Shown: positions 25,362-34,844, numbered from the stretch's first letter. The stretch: 64,000 bases of DNA from Pelagihabitans sp965238025 (GCA_965238025.1 OZ250162.1:1674001-1738000), one strand, 5' to 3'. The notes: generated from the letters alone by a model not told the origin. A program made the numbers and translations.

Positions 25362-26729
25362 CTACCGATTTTTTAAATCATGAATGGTGGATGCGAATCT
25401 TTTTTTGATGACTTCGTAATTATTTTTGAAAGGATTTGGTTTCCCATAGGCAATACTGCCCAATTGCATGCTTGAGTCTGACGCATATACAATAGTTGAT
25501 GCTAGGTTTTCTAAAGAAGTTGTTGCCAATAGGGGCTGGGAAGCATCAAATAATGAGGCATTCAATGGTTGTCCAACTTCGAAGAAGTCGTTATTGAAAT
25601 TACCCATTGCTCTTCTTCCTGCCAGGGTTGCCATAGTTAGGGCGTGGGTACCACTATCGCCCTGTTTATCGGAAAAAAAGATGTTTCTTTTGTGAGAGGT
25701 CAAACGTTGGCCATAATCTAAAATGCGTAATTCCTCCAAGGGGTTTAATCCAACATGACTATCTGTACCAATACTCCATTTTCCACCTGCGTTCTGAAAT
25801 TTTGATAATGGAAAAAGACCATCACCAAGGTTTCCTTCGGTACTGGGGCACAATACCACATTGGCTTTTTGCCTCCCGATACCGGCAATTTCCTGTTCCG
25901 TAAGATGGGTGGCATGAACTAGATGGAAACGTTCGTTCATTTCTAGAGTATCAAGCAACCATTCAACAGGTCTTTTTCCCAAATAAGCGACGGAATCTTC
26001 CACTTCTTTAAGTTGCTCTGATACGTGTATGTGAAAAGGTATATCTTGTGGACCCGACTTGGCAATTTCTGCAATATCAGAAGGTTCCACCCCGCGCATA
26101 GAATGCATGCCTATACCAAGCGTTGCATTTTCATAATTTTTGCAGGCATCTTTACTTGCCTCCAAGAGTTGTAAATAATCATCAATTTGCGAAGAAATAA
26201 ATCGACGCTGTTTTGGGTTGGGCTCTTGTCCGAAACCGCCTTTTTGATAAAAAATAGGAACTAAGGTAATACCGATTCCCACAGTCTTCGCCGCAGAAAT
26301 TAAACGGCTTCCCATTTCCGCTAAATTGGTATAGGGTGCTCCATTTTTATCGTGATGTACATAATGAAACTCGGCTACGTTGGTATAGCCATGCCGGGCC
26401 ATCTCTGCATAAAGCATAGTGGCAATGGCCTCCATTTGGTCTGGATTTATATTCAAGGCCAGACCGTACATTGCTTCGCGCCAACTCCAAAAATCATCGG
26501 CCTTGCCGATAGTTGTTGAATGTTTTTCCGCTATACCGGCCATGGCATATTGAAAGGCGTGCGAATGAGCATTTTGAAAACCAGGTAGGGCATAACCATT
26601 AATTACCTCAGCTTCATTAGGAGTTGAAGACGAGATATCGGTGATATTTCCCTTTTCGTTTACCGTTATGCTTGCATTTTCAAGCCAACCGTTTTTCTGC
26701 AATATTCCTTTAAAATGGTAAGTTTTCAT
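25362..26729 (-). CDS. hutF: formimidoylglutamate deiminase
   Basis: 455 residues of the amidohydrolase superfamily. It converts N-formimino-glutamate to N-formylglutamate and ammonia, step four of the five-step histidine pathway. The metal-binding His pair is in 'GFQNAHSHAFQYAM', further His ligands are in 'IPFHIHVSEQ' and 'HLVHATHLTE', and the catalytic Asp is in 'IGTDSHVGLNP'. The start overlaps the stop of hutG by four bases. It is last in the hut operon. Presence of both HutF and a deformylase (HutG) means glutamate and formate are the end products, as in Pseudomonas, not formamide. Confidence 0.95.
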   Translation of the reverse strand: MKTYHFKGILQKNGWLENASITVNEKGNITDISSSTPNEAEVINGYALPGFQNAHSHAFQYAMAGIAEKHSTTIGKADDFWSWREAMYGLALNINPDQMEAIATMLYAEMARHGYTNVAEFHYVHHDKNGAPYTNLAEMGSRLISAAKTVGIGITLVPIFYQKGGFGQEPNPKQRRFISSQIDDYLQLLEASKDACKNYENATLGIGMHSMRGVEPSDIAEIAKSGPQDIPFHIHVSEQLKEVEDSVAYLGKRPVEWLLDTLEMNERFHLVHATHLTEQEIAGIGRQKANVVLCPSTEGNLGDGLFPLSKFQNAGGKWSIGTDSHVGLNPLEELRILDYGQRLTSHKRNIFFSDKQGDSGTHALTMATLAGRRAMGNFNNDFFEVGQPLNASLFDASQPLLATTSLENLASTIVYASDSSMQLGSIAYGKPNPFKNNYEVIKKRFASTIHDLKNR

Positions 26730-27535
26730 AAGGTCGTCTGCATGGTTTGGATCAATCGATCAAGAGTATTCCTTAGTATTTTTTGCACATTTTTGGCTCT
26801 CTTCCGGTTGTAGGTGATTTCATTATCGTCCATGTACAGGATTTTATTCATTTCTAACTGTAAAGCATGAACATTATCTTCAGGATTTCCAAAATACCGG
26901 GTTATATGACCACCCTTAAAAGGGCTGTTATGGTTTACCCCATAGTTTCCCGTTCGTAGGCTTGTTAAAGCGGTTTTTATAAGCTCCATATGGGCCGTTT
27001 TATGATTATTATTCCCTAAAATCATATCTGGGAATGGGTCTTTTTGAATCGTACCGACCCGATGACGAATAGAATGCGCATCCCACAATAAAACCTGACC
27101 AAATTCTTTTTTACGTGCTGCTAATAAATCTTCTATCATGGCATAGTAGGGCCAATAATATTTTTGAAGTCGTCTCTCTTTCTCCTTTTCATCAGGTTCT
27201 AAGGCCGCCGATTTGTAAATTTTGTTTCCATAAAAATCGGTGGTGGGCGTATTGGATGTAATCAATCTGCCGTCGGTATATAATGGCAGACTTCCTGGAT
27301 CGCGATTTAAATCGATAACCCACCTGCTAAGGTTGGCTTTTATGACCGTGATACCCAATGAAGGTGCGAATTGATACAATTTGTGAACGAACCAATCGGT
27401 ATCGTCAAGATGTTTTCGCATCCTTTTTTTATAGTGCTTTTTTAGCTCGGGTGGGAAAACCGTGCCAGCATGGGGTATGCTTAAAATAATGGGAACCGTC
27501 GCTGTTTTAGGCTTTGTTATTTTGAAGAGTTCCAT
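26726..27535 (-). CDS. hutG: N-formylglutamate deformylase
   Basis: 269 residues of the N-formylglutamate amidohydrolase (FGase) family, zinc-dependent. Motifs: 'ILSIPHAGTVFPPEL', 'DDTDWFVHKLY', 'ANLSRWVIDLNRDPGSLP' and 'LLWDAHSIRHRVG'. It hydrolyses N-formylglutamate, the product of HutF, to glutamate and formate. It is 31 bases downstream of hutU and overlaps hutF. The symbol follows Pseudomonas use; the name hutG is also given to the unrelated formiminoglutamase, which this is not. Confidence 0.92.
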   Translation of the reverse strand: MELFKITKPKTATVPIILSIPHAGTVFPPELKKHYKKRMRKHLDDTDWFVHKLYQFAPSLGITVIKANLSRWVIDLNRDPGSLPLYTDGRLITSNTPTTDFYGNKIYKSAALEPDEKEKERRLQKYYWPYYAMIEDLLAARKKEFGQVLLWDAHSIRHRVGTIQKDPFPDMILGNNNHKTAHMELIKTALTSLRTGNYGVNHNSPFKGGHITRYFGNPEDNVHALQLEMNKILYMDDNEITYNRKRAKNVQKILRNTLDRLIQTMQTTL

Positions 27536-27566
27536 GCGATATCGTTTTGGTTAGGCAATCAGACGT

Positions 27567-29570
27567 TCAATTAAATAGTCCTTCCAATAAGTCGTCCTCC
27601 ACTAAATTTGGTAAAGTTACTTTTAGTTCTGGAGTCCGTTTCATTTCTCTTTTAATAGCAAATAAGGCTTCTTCGTTTCGTGCCCAACTGCGCCTGGAAA
27701 TCCCGTTGTTCACATCATAGAAAAGCATGCTTTTTAAACGTCGTGAAGCATCTTGAGAACCATCAAGTACCATCCCGAAACCACCGTTCATTACCTCGCC
27801 CCAACCTACACCGCCGCCGTTATGGATGGAGACCCAGGTGGCTCCCCGAAAACTATCACCAATAACATTATGTATGGCCATGTCGGCGGTAAATTTACTA
27901 CCATCATAAATATTACTGGTTTCCCTAAAGGGGGAATCGGTACCGCTAACATCGTGATGGTCACGACCTAAAACTACCGGAGCCGATAGTTCCTTACTGG
28001 CTATTGCTTGGTTAAAAGCTTCCGCGATTTTGGCCCGGCCTTCGGCATCGGCATATAAAATTCGGGCCTGCGAACCTACCACCAGCTTATTCTGTTCAGC
28101 ATCCCGGATCCAAGTAATATTGTCCTGCATTTGCTGCTGTATTTCCGTGGGCGCCTCTTTTTTGATTTCTTCCATTACCGCAAGGGCAATGGCGTCCGTT
28201 TTTTGAAGGTCTTCGGCCCTACCAGAAGAGCATACCCACCTAAATGGGCCAAAACCATAATCAAAGCACATGGGGCCTAGAATATCTTGAACATAGGAAG
28301 GATACTTAAAGTCGATAGTATTGGCCGCCATGACATTCGCTCCTGCACGGGACGCCTCCAATAAGAAGGCATTGCCATAATCGAAGAAATAAGTTCCTTT
28401 TGCTGTATGTCTATTGATTGCGGAGGCGTGTTTGCGCAGTGACTCCTGAACCTGTTTTTTAAACTGTTCAGGGGCATTGCTCATCATTTTATTGGCTTCC
28501 TCAAAAGACAATCCAACAGGATAATATCCACCTGCCCATGGGTTGTGCAAAGATGTTTGATCGGAGCCCAGATGAATGAAAACATCTTCCTTATCAAAGC
28601 GTTCCCAGACATCAACTACATTGCCAATAAAAGCTAAAGAAACAGTTTCTTCTTCCTGGATAGCTTTTTTTGCTCGTGAAACCAATTCATCTAAATCAGA
28701 AATCAATTCGTCTACCCACCCTTGTTCGTGTCTTTTTTTTGCCGCAGAGGGGTTTACTTCTGCACATATGGTGATACAGCCAGCAATATTACCTGCCTTG
28801 GGTTGAGCCCCGCTCATTCCGCCCAATCCTGCTGTCAAGAATATTTTTCCTTGGGGATTTTCATTCTTCCTTAAAACTTTTCGAAAGGCGTTCATTACGG
28901 TAATGGCCGTTCCGTGAACAATACCTTGCGGACCAATATACATAAACGAGCCGGCGGTCATTTGCCCATATTGGGTAACGCCCATGGCATTGAATTTTTC
29001 CCAATCATCAGGTTTGGAATAGTTAGGGATCATCATACCGTTGGTTACCACTACCCTTGGCGCTTCCTTAGAAGATGGGAACAAACCCATTGGGTGCCCT
29101 GAATACATGTGCAAGGTCTGTTCCTCGGTCATATTCGCCAAGTACTGCATGGTCAACAGGTACTGCGCCCAATTTTGAAAGACGGCCCCATTGCCGCCAT
29201 AGGTAATCAGTTCTTCGGGATGTTGGGCCACGGCCGGATCGAGATTGTTCTGGATCATTAACATTATAGCGGCCGCCTGCAGGCTTTTGGCAGGATACTC
29301 TAAAATCGGCCTAGCGTATATCTCATAACCAGGCTTAAATCGATGCATATAAATACGACCGTACGTATTTAGTTCATTACTAAATTCTTGGGCCAATTCG
29401 GCATGCCATTTTTTTGGAAAATAGCGCAAGGCGTTTCGGATTGCCAGTTTTTTTTCATCTGGGGAAAGAATATCCTTTCGCTTGGGCGCGTGATTGGCTC
29501 CGGGTTTATATTCCCTTTTTTGCGGAAGCACTTCTGGTATACCCTCTAGTATATGTTCTTTAAAATTCAT
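27567..29570 (-). CDS. hutU: urocanate hydratase (long form)
   Basis: 667 residues. It hydrates urocanate to imidazolonepropionate using tightly bound NAD+. Motifs: 'ELITYGGNGAVFQNW', 'MYSGHPMGLFPSS', 'VVTNGMMIPNYSKPDDW', 'FLTAGLGGMSGAQPKAG' and 'FDYGFGPFRWVCSSGRAEDL'. The usual bacterial enzyme is about 555 residues; this one has the longer form also found in Bacteroidota and animals (about 670). It lies between hutI (60 bases upstream) and hutG (31 bases downstream) on the same strand. Confidence 0.97.
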   Translation of the reverse strand: MNFKEHILEGIPEVLPQKREYKPGANHAPKRKDILSPDEKKLAIRNALRYFPKKWHAELAQEFSNELNTYGRIYMHRFKPGYEIYARPILEYPAKSLQAAAIMLMIQNNLDPAVAQHPEELITYGGNGAVFQNWAQYLLTMQYLANMTEEQTLHMYSGHPMGLFPSSKEAPRVVVTNGMMIPNYSKPDDWEKFNAMGVTQYGQMTAGSFMYIGPQGIVHGTAITVMNAFRKVLRKNENPQGKIFLTAGLGGMSGAQPKAGNIAGCITICAEVNPSAAKKRHEQGWVDELISDLDELVSRAKKAIQEEETVSLAFIGNVVDVWERFDKEDVFIHLGSDQTSLHNPWAGGYYPVGLSFEEANKMMSNAPEQFKKQVQESLRKHASAINRHTAKGTYFFDYGNAFLLEASRAGANVMAANTIDFKYPSYVQDILGPMCFDYGFGPFRWVCSSGRAEDLQKTDAIALAVMEEIKKEAPTEIQQQMQDNITWIRDAEQNKLVVGSQARILYADAEGRAKIAEAFNQAIASKELSAPVVLGRDHHDVSGTDSPFRETSNIYDGSKFTADMAIHNVIGDSFRGATWVSIHNGGGVGWGEVMNGGFGMVLDGSQDASRRLKSMLFYDVNNGISRRSWARNEEALFAIKREMKRTPELKVTLPNLVEDDLLEGLFN

Positions 29571-29630
29571 TTTGTTTAGTTTCCCAACCCCTTTATATAT
29601 TCTTCATCTAGTACTTCGTACCTAGCACTT

Positions 29631-30884
29631 TTATTTGTGTTTATCAAAAACCACTTCACCTTTCTTGTAGACTATACAAGGTTTAAAGGCACCTTGATTG
29701 TAAAGGATTTCTTTATAATCATTGGTGTGAAACAAACAGAAATCAGCTAAGAACCCCTCTGCCAATTGCCCTCTATCTTGCAACCCCAAGGCTGCTGCCG
29801 CACGATAGGTGATACCCGCGAGTACTTCGGTATTGGTCAGTTTTTCAAAAGTGCCCAATATGGCCGCTTGTGTAAGTAAATCGCCCATTGGTGCCGAACC
29901 AGGGTTATGGTCACTGGCGATGGCGAGAGCGCCTCCTGCATCTAATAATTTACGGGCCGGGGTAAAGTCACACCCGAGCCCAAGGGATGCCCCTGGAAGT
30001 GCAACGGCAATAACATCGCTTTGGGCCAATAGTTCAATCTCTTTTTCAGTACTAGCCTCTAAATGATCCGCGCTAATTGCGTTAAAATCAACTGCAACCT
30101 TACTACCACTAGTCGAAAATTGATCCGCATGTACGGTAATGTCGAACCCCATTTTTTGTGCTTTTTCAAAGTATGGGGCAATTTGTGCAGCGGAAAATGC
30201 GCTTTCCTCGATAAAGGCATCAATGCGGTTAGCCAGCCCTTCTTTCTTTAAAATAGGAAAAAGTCCCTCACTTATTCCCGCGAGGTATTCTTCCGCAGTA
30301 CCCTGATAATCCTTGGGTAACATATGGGCGGCCAAACAAGTGGGAACTAAATCTGTTTCAATTTGTTGATTGGCCGTTTTAATGGCTCTAAGCATTTTCA
30401 GCTCCTGCTCGACAGACAGTCCATATCCACTTTTTACCTCAACGGTGGTAACCCCATTTTTTAGATGGTGCTTGGCTCTTTTTATCGTTTTTTTGACCAA
30501 TTCCTGTTCGGTGGCCTTTCTGGTCTGGGTTACGGTGTCCCAAATACCGCCACCGGCCTTGGCAATTTCTAAATAACTTTTTCCAGCATTCCGTAATGCA
30601 TAGTCATTTGCCCGAGTGCCACCAAAGCAAATATGGGTATGCGCATCGATAAATCCTGGGAGGCAAACATGATCTCCTTGTAGTACTATAATCTCGGCAT
30701 CAAGCGATTTTGCCCGGGCAAGTGTTTTATCATAATCTCCTATTGCGTGAACTTCGTCATTTTTGATAAGCATTCCGGCATTTTCCGGAATAGGCAATTG
30801 ATCATCTGACAAAGGTCCTTTTAGCGGTAGGGCTGTCATAGGAATAATTTGTTTGAAAGGACCTATATGTTTGTAATTGTTCAT
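29631..30884 (-). CDS. hutI: imidazolonepropionase
   Basis: 417 residues, amidohydrolase fold. It opens the imidazolone ring to give N-formimino-glutamate. Metal and substrate motifs: 'PGFIDAHTHICFGGTRANDY', 'KSGYGLSVEQELKMLRAI', 'ITVHADQFSTSGSK', 'ADHLEAS' and 'AIASDHNPGSAPM'. The usual length is about 405. It is second in the operon, 14 bases after hutH, so the two are surely co-transcribed. Confidence 0.97.
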   Translation of the reverse strand: MNNYKHIGPFKQIIPMTALPLKGPLSDDQLPIPENAGMLIKNDEVHAIGDYDKTLARAKSLDAEIIVLQGDHVCLPGFIDAHTHICFGGTRANDYALRNAGKSYLEIAKAGGGIWDTVTQTRKATEQELVKKTIKRAKHHLKNGVTTVEVKSGYGLSVEQELKMLRAIKTANQQIETDLVPTCLAAHMLPKDYQGTAEEYLAGISEGLFPILKKEGLANRIDAFIEESAFSAAQIAPYFEKAQKMGFDITVHADQFSTSGSKVAVDFNAISADHLEASTEKEIELLAQSDVIAVALPGASLGLGCDFTPARKLLDAGGALAIASDHNPGSAPMGDLLTQAAILGTFEKLTNTEVLAGITYRAAAALGLQDRGQLAEGFLADFCLFHTNDYKEILYNQGAFKPCIVYKKGEVVFDKHK

Positions 30885-30898
30885 GCTGTATTTTTAAA

Positions 30899-32479
30899 CT
30901 AGTAGTTCTCGAACTCACCACTATGGGCAGTGTTCAAAGATATCCCTTTTTGCTTTCTGACTTTTTCAATCACGCCTAGAATCAATTTATCCTTAATCAT
31001 TTGAATTCCGATTTCAATATCATCCGCAAAGATCCTATCCTTATCTGCAAAGGCAACCTTTTTACGGATCTCTTTGTGGATTTCATCTAGGAATATCCCA
31101 GATTTCATGGGCTTTCTAAATTCGAATGCCTGTGCCGCTGTCAAAAGTTCGATGGCCAATATCTTTTCCACATTACCAATAACCTGCAATGCTTTTCGAC
31201 CTCCAATAGACCCCATGCTTACATGGTCTTCTTGACCAAGTGAGGTGGGAATACTATCCGCACTTGATGGAAAACAAAGGCCCTTGTTCTCGCTGGCCAG
31301 AGCGGCCGTGGTATATTGCAATATCATATACCCGGAATTTATACCGGTTTCTTCCATTAGCAATTTGGGAACTCCCGGACTATTGCCTTCAAGCGCAAGA
31401 TAAATCCTTCGGTCGGAGATATTACCAAGTTCGGATGCAGCTACGCAGGCATAGTCCAAGGCCATAGCCAAAGGTTGCCCATGAAAGTTTCCGCCACTTA
31501 TGGTAAGTTCCTCATCAATGATAACCGGATTATCCGTAACGGAATTCAATTCGACTTCCAAGAGTTCTTTTAGGTGCAACCATGTATTTCTGGAAGCACC
31601 ATGAACTTGTGGGATACAGCGTATGGAGTAGGGGTCTTGAACCCGTTCGCAATCTACATGGTCTTCCATGATTTCCGAACCCTTTAATAGGCGCTTTACC
31701 CGTTTTGCCACATGAACGTTTCCTTTGAACGGTCGAAGGGCGTGTAATTCATTATAAAAAGGTTTTACCGAGCCTTGTAGCCCTTCGATCATCATGGCGC
31801 CAATTACATCTGCTTGGGCGAGGCATGAATGCAATTTTTCCACAACCTTTACAGCATGGGCTGCAATAAATTGAGTGCCATTAATCAGTGCCAAGCCTTC
31901 TTTCGCACCTAATTCCAAAGGTGCTAGGCCAACTTTTTTAAAGAGCGCTTCCGTTTTATATACTTCACCTTTGTACGCAACCTTGCCCAGCCCTATAAGC
32001 GGCAGAAACAAATGCGACAAAGGAGCCAAATCACCTGATGCGCCTACAGAACCTTGAGCAGGTACAAGGGGGATCGCATCATTCTCGATATGCCACAAAA
32101 TACGGTCGATGGTCTTTTCGGCGATTCCTGAATACCCTTTGGAAAGGGACTGTGCTTTTAGGATGAGCATCAATTTAGCGATCGAGCCGTCAATAGGATC
32201 TCCGACACCAACACTATGACTTTGTAGAATATTGGATTGTAAAATTCTGGTCTCTTCTTTTGAAATTTTAGTAGTGCATAGGGGTCCGAAACCTGTATTG
32301 ATGCCGTATACCACATGGCCTTTTTCCACGATACGCTGCACAATGGCCGCACTTGAGCGTATTTTCTCCCTTGTTGCTGAGGTAATTTTTAATTGGGTTC
32401 TGTGCTCACAGATGGCAACTGCAATACCAGCGGTTAGCCAATCTTCGCCGAGATGAAATGTTTTTGGAACCGGAACCAT
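30899..32479 (-). CDS. hutH: histidine ammonia-lyase
   Basis: 526 residues from ATG 32479 ('MVPVPKTFHLGEDWL'); an in-frame ATG at 32548 would add 23 residues, but the divergent LysR promoter (-7 at 32515-32522) lies in that stretch and a near-consensus -7 for hutH (TACATTTA) lies at 32502-32509, so the later start is chosen. It deaminates histidine to urocanate, the first step. The MIO cofactor triad Ala-Ser-Gly is in 'GSVGASGDLAPLSHL'; 'GINTGFGPL' and 'QEDHVSMGSIGGRKAL' are also family marks. First gene of the hut operon and the likely target of the divergent LysR regulator. Confidence 0.95.
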   Translation of the reverse strand: MVPVPKTFHLGEDWLTAGIAVAICEHRTQLKITSATREKIRSSAAIVQRIVEKGHVVYGINTGFGPLCTTKISKEETRILQSNILQSHSVGVGDPIDGSIAKLMLILKAQSLSKGYSGIAEKTIDRILWHIENDAIPLVPAQGSVGASGDLAPLSHLFLPLIGLGKVAYKGEVYKTEALFKKVGLAPLELGAKEGLALINGTQFIAAHAVKVVEKLHSCLAQADVIGAMMIEGLQGSVKPFYNELHALRPFKGNVHVAKRVKRLLKGSEIMEDHVDCERVQDPYSIRCIPQVHGASRNTWLHLKELLEVELNSVTDNPVIIDEELTISGGNFHGQPLAMALDYACVAASELGNISDRRIYLALEGNSPGVPKLLMEETGINSGYMILQYTTAALASENKGLCFPSSADSIPTSLGQEDHVSMGSIGGRKALQVIGNVEKILAIELLTAAQAFEFRKPMKSGIFLDEIHKEIRKKVAFADKDRIFADDIEIGIQMIKDKLILGVIEKVRKQKGISLNTAHSGEFENY

Positions 32480-32501
32480 AGATCTTAATGTTTTGGTCTT
32501 A

Positions 32502-32522
32502 TAAATGTATTCCTTAAGTTTG
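32502..32522. promoter_or_regulatory. divergent promoters of hutH and the LysR gene
   Basis: TAAGTTTG at 32515-32522 (+) is an exact TAnnTTTG match 39 bases before the LysR start. TACATTTA at 32502-32509 (-) has one mismatch and is 23 bases before the chosen hutH start. The overlap of the two promoters suits control by the LysR protein. Confidence 0.5.
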
Positions 32523-32560
32523 ATAATTACCAATATCATTTTAATCATGATTCAATAACC

Positions 32561-33457
32561 ATGGGTTATCAATTAGAATTACGACATTTCAACTATTTTA
32601 TGGCCGTTGCCGAAGAGTTGCACTACCGGAAGGCTGCGGAAAAACTCTATATTTCACAACCTGGATTGAGCAGGCAGATCAAGCAAATGGAAGAGATTTT
32701 AAATGCCCAACTGTTCATCAGAAATAAAAAGAAAGTATCACTAACGCCTGCCGGGGAGTATTTAAGAGGGGAATTGGAATTTATTTTAAATCATTTAGAG
32801 CTTACAAAAAAGCAATTGAAACTAATAAACGAGGGAAGTTCAGGGGAATTGCGCATTGGCTTTTTGGGTTCGGCCATGCAGAATGTAGTACCGGAATTGC
32901 TAGTGAAATTACGAGATAAGTTTCCTGAAATCAAAACAAGTTTAGACGAACTATCGAATCACGCCCAGGTTGATGCGATAGCAAAAGATAGATTGGATGT
33001 TGGCTTTGTGCGTTTAAGTAGGGTACCTAGGGGATTGCATATTACGCCCGTTTTTGAAGATACTTTTTCGTTGGTGCTCCCCAAAGACCATCCCGTTAGC
33101 CAGTCATCTTTTCGCGCCATGAAACAATTTGCTAAGGAAAGTTTTATCCTGTTTTCCCAAGATTATAGCCCACTATATTATGATAAAGTAATAAGCATTT
33201 GTGAAGATGCCGGTTTTACCCCAAAGGTATCTCATAGATCTGTACATGCCCAGACAATTTTTAAGCTGGTCGAAAACCATTTGGGGATTGCTATTGTACC
33301 AACGGCCTTGCAATATGGGTTTCAAATGGACGTAAAATTCATCGAATTAAAAAAAATAAAACAAAGGGCAACGCTCTCCGTAATTTGGAAAAAAGATAAT
33401 CGCAATCCTGTACTGACACACTGTATGGATTTACTCTTAGACTCAACTTCGGCATAA
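32561..33457 (+). CDS. LysR-family regulator, probable hut regulator
   Basis: 298 residues. The N-terminal winged helix-turn-helix is typical ('LRHFNYFMAVAEELHYRKAA', 'LYISQPGLSRQIKQMEE', 'LFIRNKKKVSLTPAGEYL'). The C-terminal effector domain begins near residue 90 ('GELRIGFLGSAMQNVVPELL'). It is divergent from hutH with only about 80 bases between the start codons, the classical arrangement for a LysR regulator of the neighbouring operon. Histidine or urocanate would be the expected inducer; this is inference, since most hut systems use HutC (GntR) or HutP instead. Confidence 0.9.
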   Translation: MGYQLELRHFNYFMAVAEELHYRKAAEKLYISQPGLSRQIKQMEEILNAQLFIRNKKKVSLTPAGEYLRGELEFILNHLELTKKQLKLINEGSSGELRIGFLGSAMQNVVPELLVKLRDKFPEIKTSLDELSNHAQVDAIAKDRLDVGFVRLSRVPRGLHITPVFEDTFSLVLPKDHPVSQSSFRAMKQFAKESFILFSQDYSPLYYDKVISICEDAGFTPKVSHRSVHAQTIFKLVENHLGIAIVPTALQYGFQMDVKFIELKKIKQRATLSVIWKKDNRNPVLTHCMDLLLDSTSA

Positions 33458-33560
33458 TTAGTGGGCATTCGTGTAATTCTTGTCCATCTCAAAGTGTATT
33501 TTTGTACTACTAATGGCGATTTTCAAACCCAAACAGAATTCGCTTTGCATGAACAAACAG

Positions 33561-33604
33561 ATTCCCACCGAAGTTTATCCTGAGTGTAGACGAAGGGCGG
33601 GAAT
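33561..33604. repeat. REP-like inverted repeat
   Basis: ATTCCCACC (33561-33569) pairs with GGCGGGAAT (33596-33604); the loop contains 'TCCTGAGTGTAGACGAAGG'. This combination is a common intergenic repeat type in Bacteroidota. It lies between the LysR and nitroreductase genes. Confidence 0.5.
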
Positions 33605-33624
33605 GACATTAAAGTAAGTAATTT

Positions 33625-34179
33625 ATGATTTTCGATTTAATTAAAAAAAGACGTTCGGTTTTCCCTTCTTCTTATATAAACAAACCCATTGCCAAGAAGA
33701 ATATTCAAAAAATATTGGAAGCGGCTAATTGGGCGCCTAACCATAAAAAAACGGAGCCATGGCGATTTAAGGTGCTGCAAGGAACCTCTCAAGAAAGGTT
33801 GGGAACGTTTTTATCGGAAAAATATCTGGAAATAGACCCAAGACCAAAACAAATAAAGGTAAAAAAGCTATTGGAGAATCCGGCAAAAGCAGGCGCGTTG
33901 ATCGTTATTTGTATGCAACGAGATCCGAATGAATCGATACCCGAATGGGAAGAAATAGCGGCCACGGCCATGGCTGTTCAGAATATGTGGTTGTGCTGTA
34001 CCCAACTGGGAATAGGCAGCTACTGGAGCTCCCCAGGACTTATCAAATACATGGATGAATTCTTTGATTTAAACGAGGGGGAAAAGTGTCTAGGATTCTT
34101 TTATATGGGGTATTTTCAAGATGAAATTCCAGAGGGTATGAGAAACCCTATTGATGATAAGGTCATTTGGGTAGATTAA
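33625..34179 (+). CDS. nitroreductase-family flavoprotein
   Basis: 184 residues, the length of small NfsB/TdsD/YdjA-type nitroreductases. It begins 'MIFDLIKKRRSVFPSSY' with the usual Arg-Arg-Ser FMN-binding motif, then 'ILEAANWAPNHKKTEPWRF' and 'ATAMAVQNMWLCCTQLGIGS'. It would bind FMN and use NAD(P)H to reduce an unknown substrate. The 3' end overlaps the DUF456 gene by four bases on the opposite strand. Confidence 0.9.
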   Translation: MIFDLIKKRRSVFPSSYINKPIAKKNIQKILEAANWAPNHKKTEPWRFKVLQGTSQERLGTFLSEKYLEIDPRPKQIKVKKLLENPAKAGALIVICMQRDPNESIPEWEEIAATAMAVQNMWLCCTQLGIGSYWSSPGLIKYMDEFFDLNEGEKCLGFFYMGYFQDEIPEGMRNPIDDKVIWVD

Positions 34180-34691
34180 TTAGTAAATAGAAACGGAAAC
34201 AAGGCCTCCTTATAATCCCACATCTTCCCGATAAATAAACCTGTAAAAATCATTGCTGCCATAAATTTTAGGAACGTTCCGGTCAGAAAACCTAAAAACG
34301 AACCGAAAGCCGCTTTCGCAGCGGAGGTTTTATCAGCATTATTCAATAATTCTCCAACAAAGGCTCCTAAAAAAGGGCCTATTATAATCCCACCCGGAAT
34401 GGGGGAGAGCAGACCTACTATAAGTCCAATGGTAGTCCCTATCATCCCATATTTAGAGCCGCCAAACTTTTTGGTCCCTATGGCAGGAATAATGTAGTCC
34501 ATCGCAAAAATCAGTAAAGCAACAGCCGCCGTGATGCCCAAAAATACCCAATCGTCGGGTACTGCCTTGGTAAGATGTAATAGGAGAAGCCCGATCCAAC
34601 TGATCGGTGGACCCGGCAATACTGGAAGAAAACTACCAATAATCCCCACAAGACAAAGTATGAAACCAATAATAAATAAGGCAATATCCAT
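34176..34691 (-). CDS. DUF456 membrane protein
   Basis: 171 residues with about five membrane segments and Gly-rich turns ('LCLVGIIGSFLPVLPGPPIS', 'KFGGSKYGMIGTTIGLIVGL', 'GPFLGAFVGELL'). The 'PVLPGPPISWIGLLLL' start and 'GSKYGMIGTTIG' middle mark DUF456. Function unknown. It stands alone, converging with the nitroreductase and divergent from the BlaI gene. Confidence 0.85.
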   Translation of the reverse strand: MDIALFIIGFILCLVGIIGSFLPVLPGPPISWIGLLLLHLTKAVPDDWVFLGITAAVALLIFAMDYIIPAIGTKKFGGSKYGMIGTTIGLIVGLLSPIPGGIIIGPFLGAFVGELLNNADKTSAAKAAFGSFLGFLTGTFLKFMAAMIFTGLFIGKMWDYKEALFPFLFTN

Positions 34692-34773
34692 TTATAAACT
34701 TTTGCTGTTTGACGAAGATAGCAATGAAATGTTACAAGAAAGAGCAATATAAAGCAAGTCTTTAAAATTATTC

Positions 34774-34807
34774 AACTAAAAAATTAGTTTAAACTAATTT
34801 TTTAGTT
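34774..34807. promoter_or_regulatory. perfect 34-bp palindrome, BlaI-type operator
   Basis: Two copies of the inverted unit AACTAAAAAATTAGTTT / AAACTAATTTTTTAGTT form a perfect palindrome centred between 34790 and 34791. It ends where the -7 element of the BlaI gene begins, so bound repressor would cover the promoter. Confidence 0.75.
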
Positions 34808-34814
34808 ATATTTG
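34807..34814 (+). promoter_or_regulatory. -7 element of the BlaI gene
   Basis: TATATTTG, an exact TAnnTTTG match, abutting the 34-bp palindrome and 31 bases before the ATG. Confidence 0.65.
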
Positions 34815-34825
34815 TTTTATAGTTC

Positions 34826-34841
34826 AACTAAAAAGTTAGTT
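34826..34841. promoter_or_regulatory. second BlaI-type operator
   Basis: AACTAA-AAAG-TTAGTT, the same half-site AACTA as in the upstream palindrome, placed just after the expected transcription start. Confidence 0.65.
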
Positions 34842-34844
34842 CAA

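Noticed and set aside
32480..32548. 23-residue N-terminal extension of histidine ammonia-lyase
   Set aside because: The stretch contains the promoters of hutH and the LysR gene, and the extension is longer than the family usually has.
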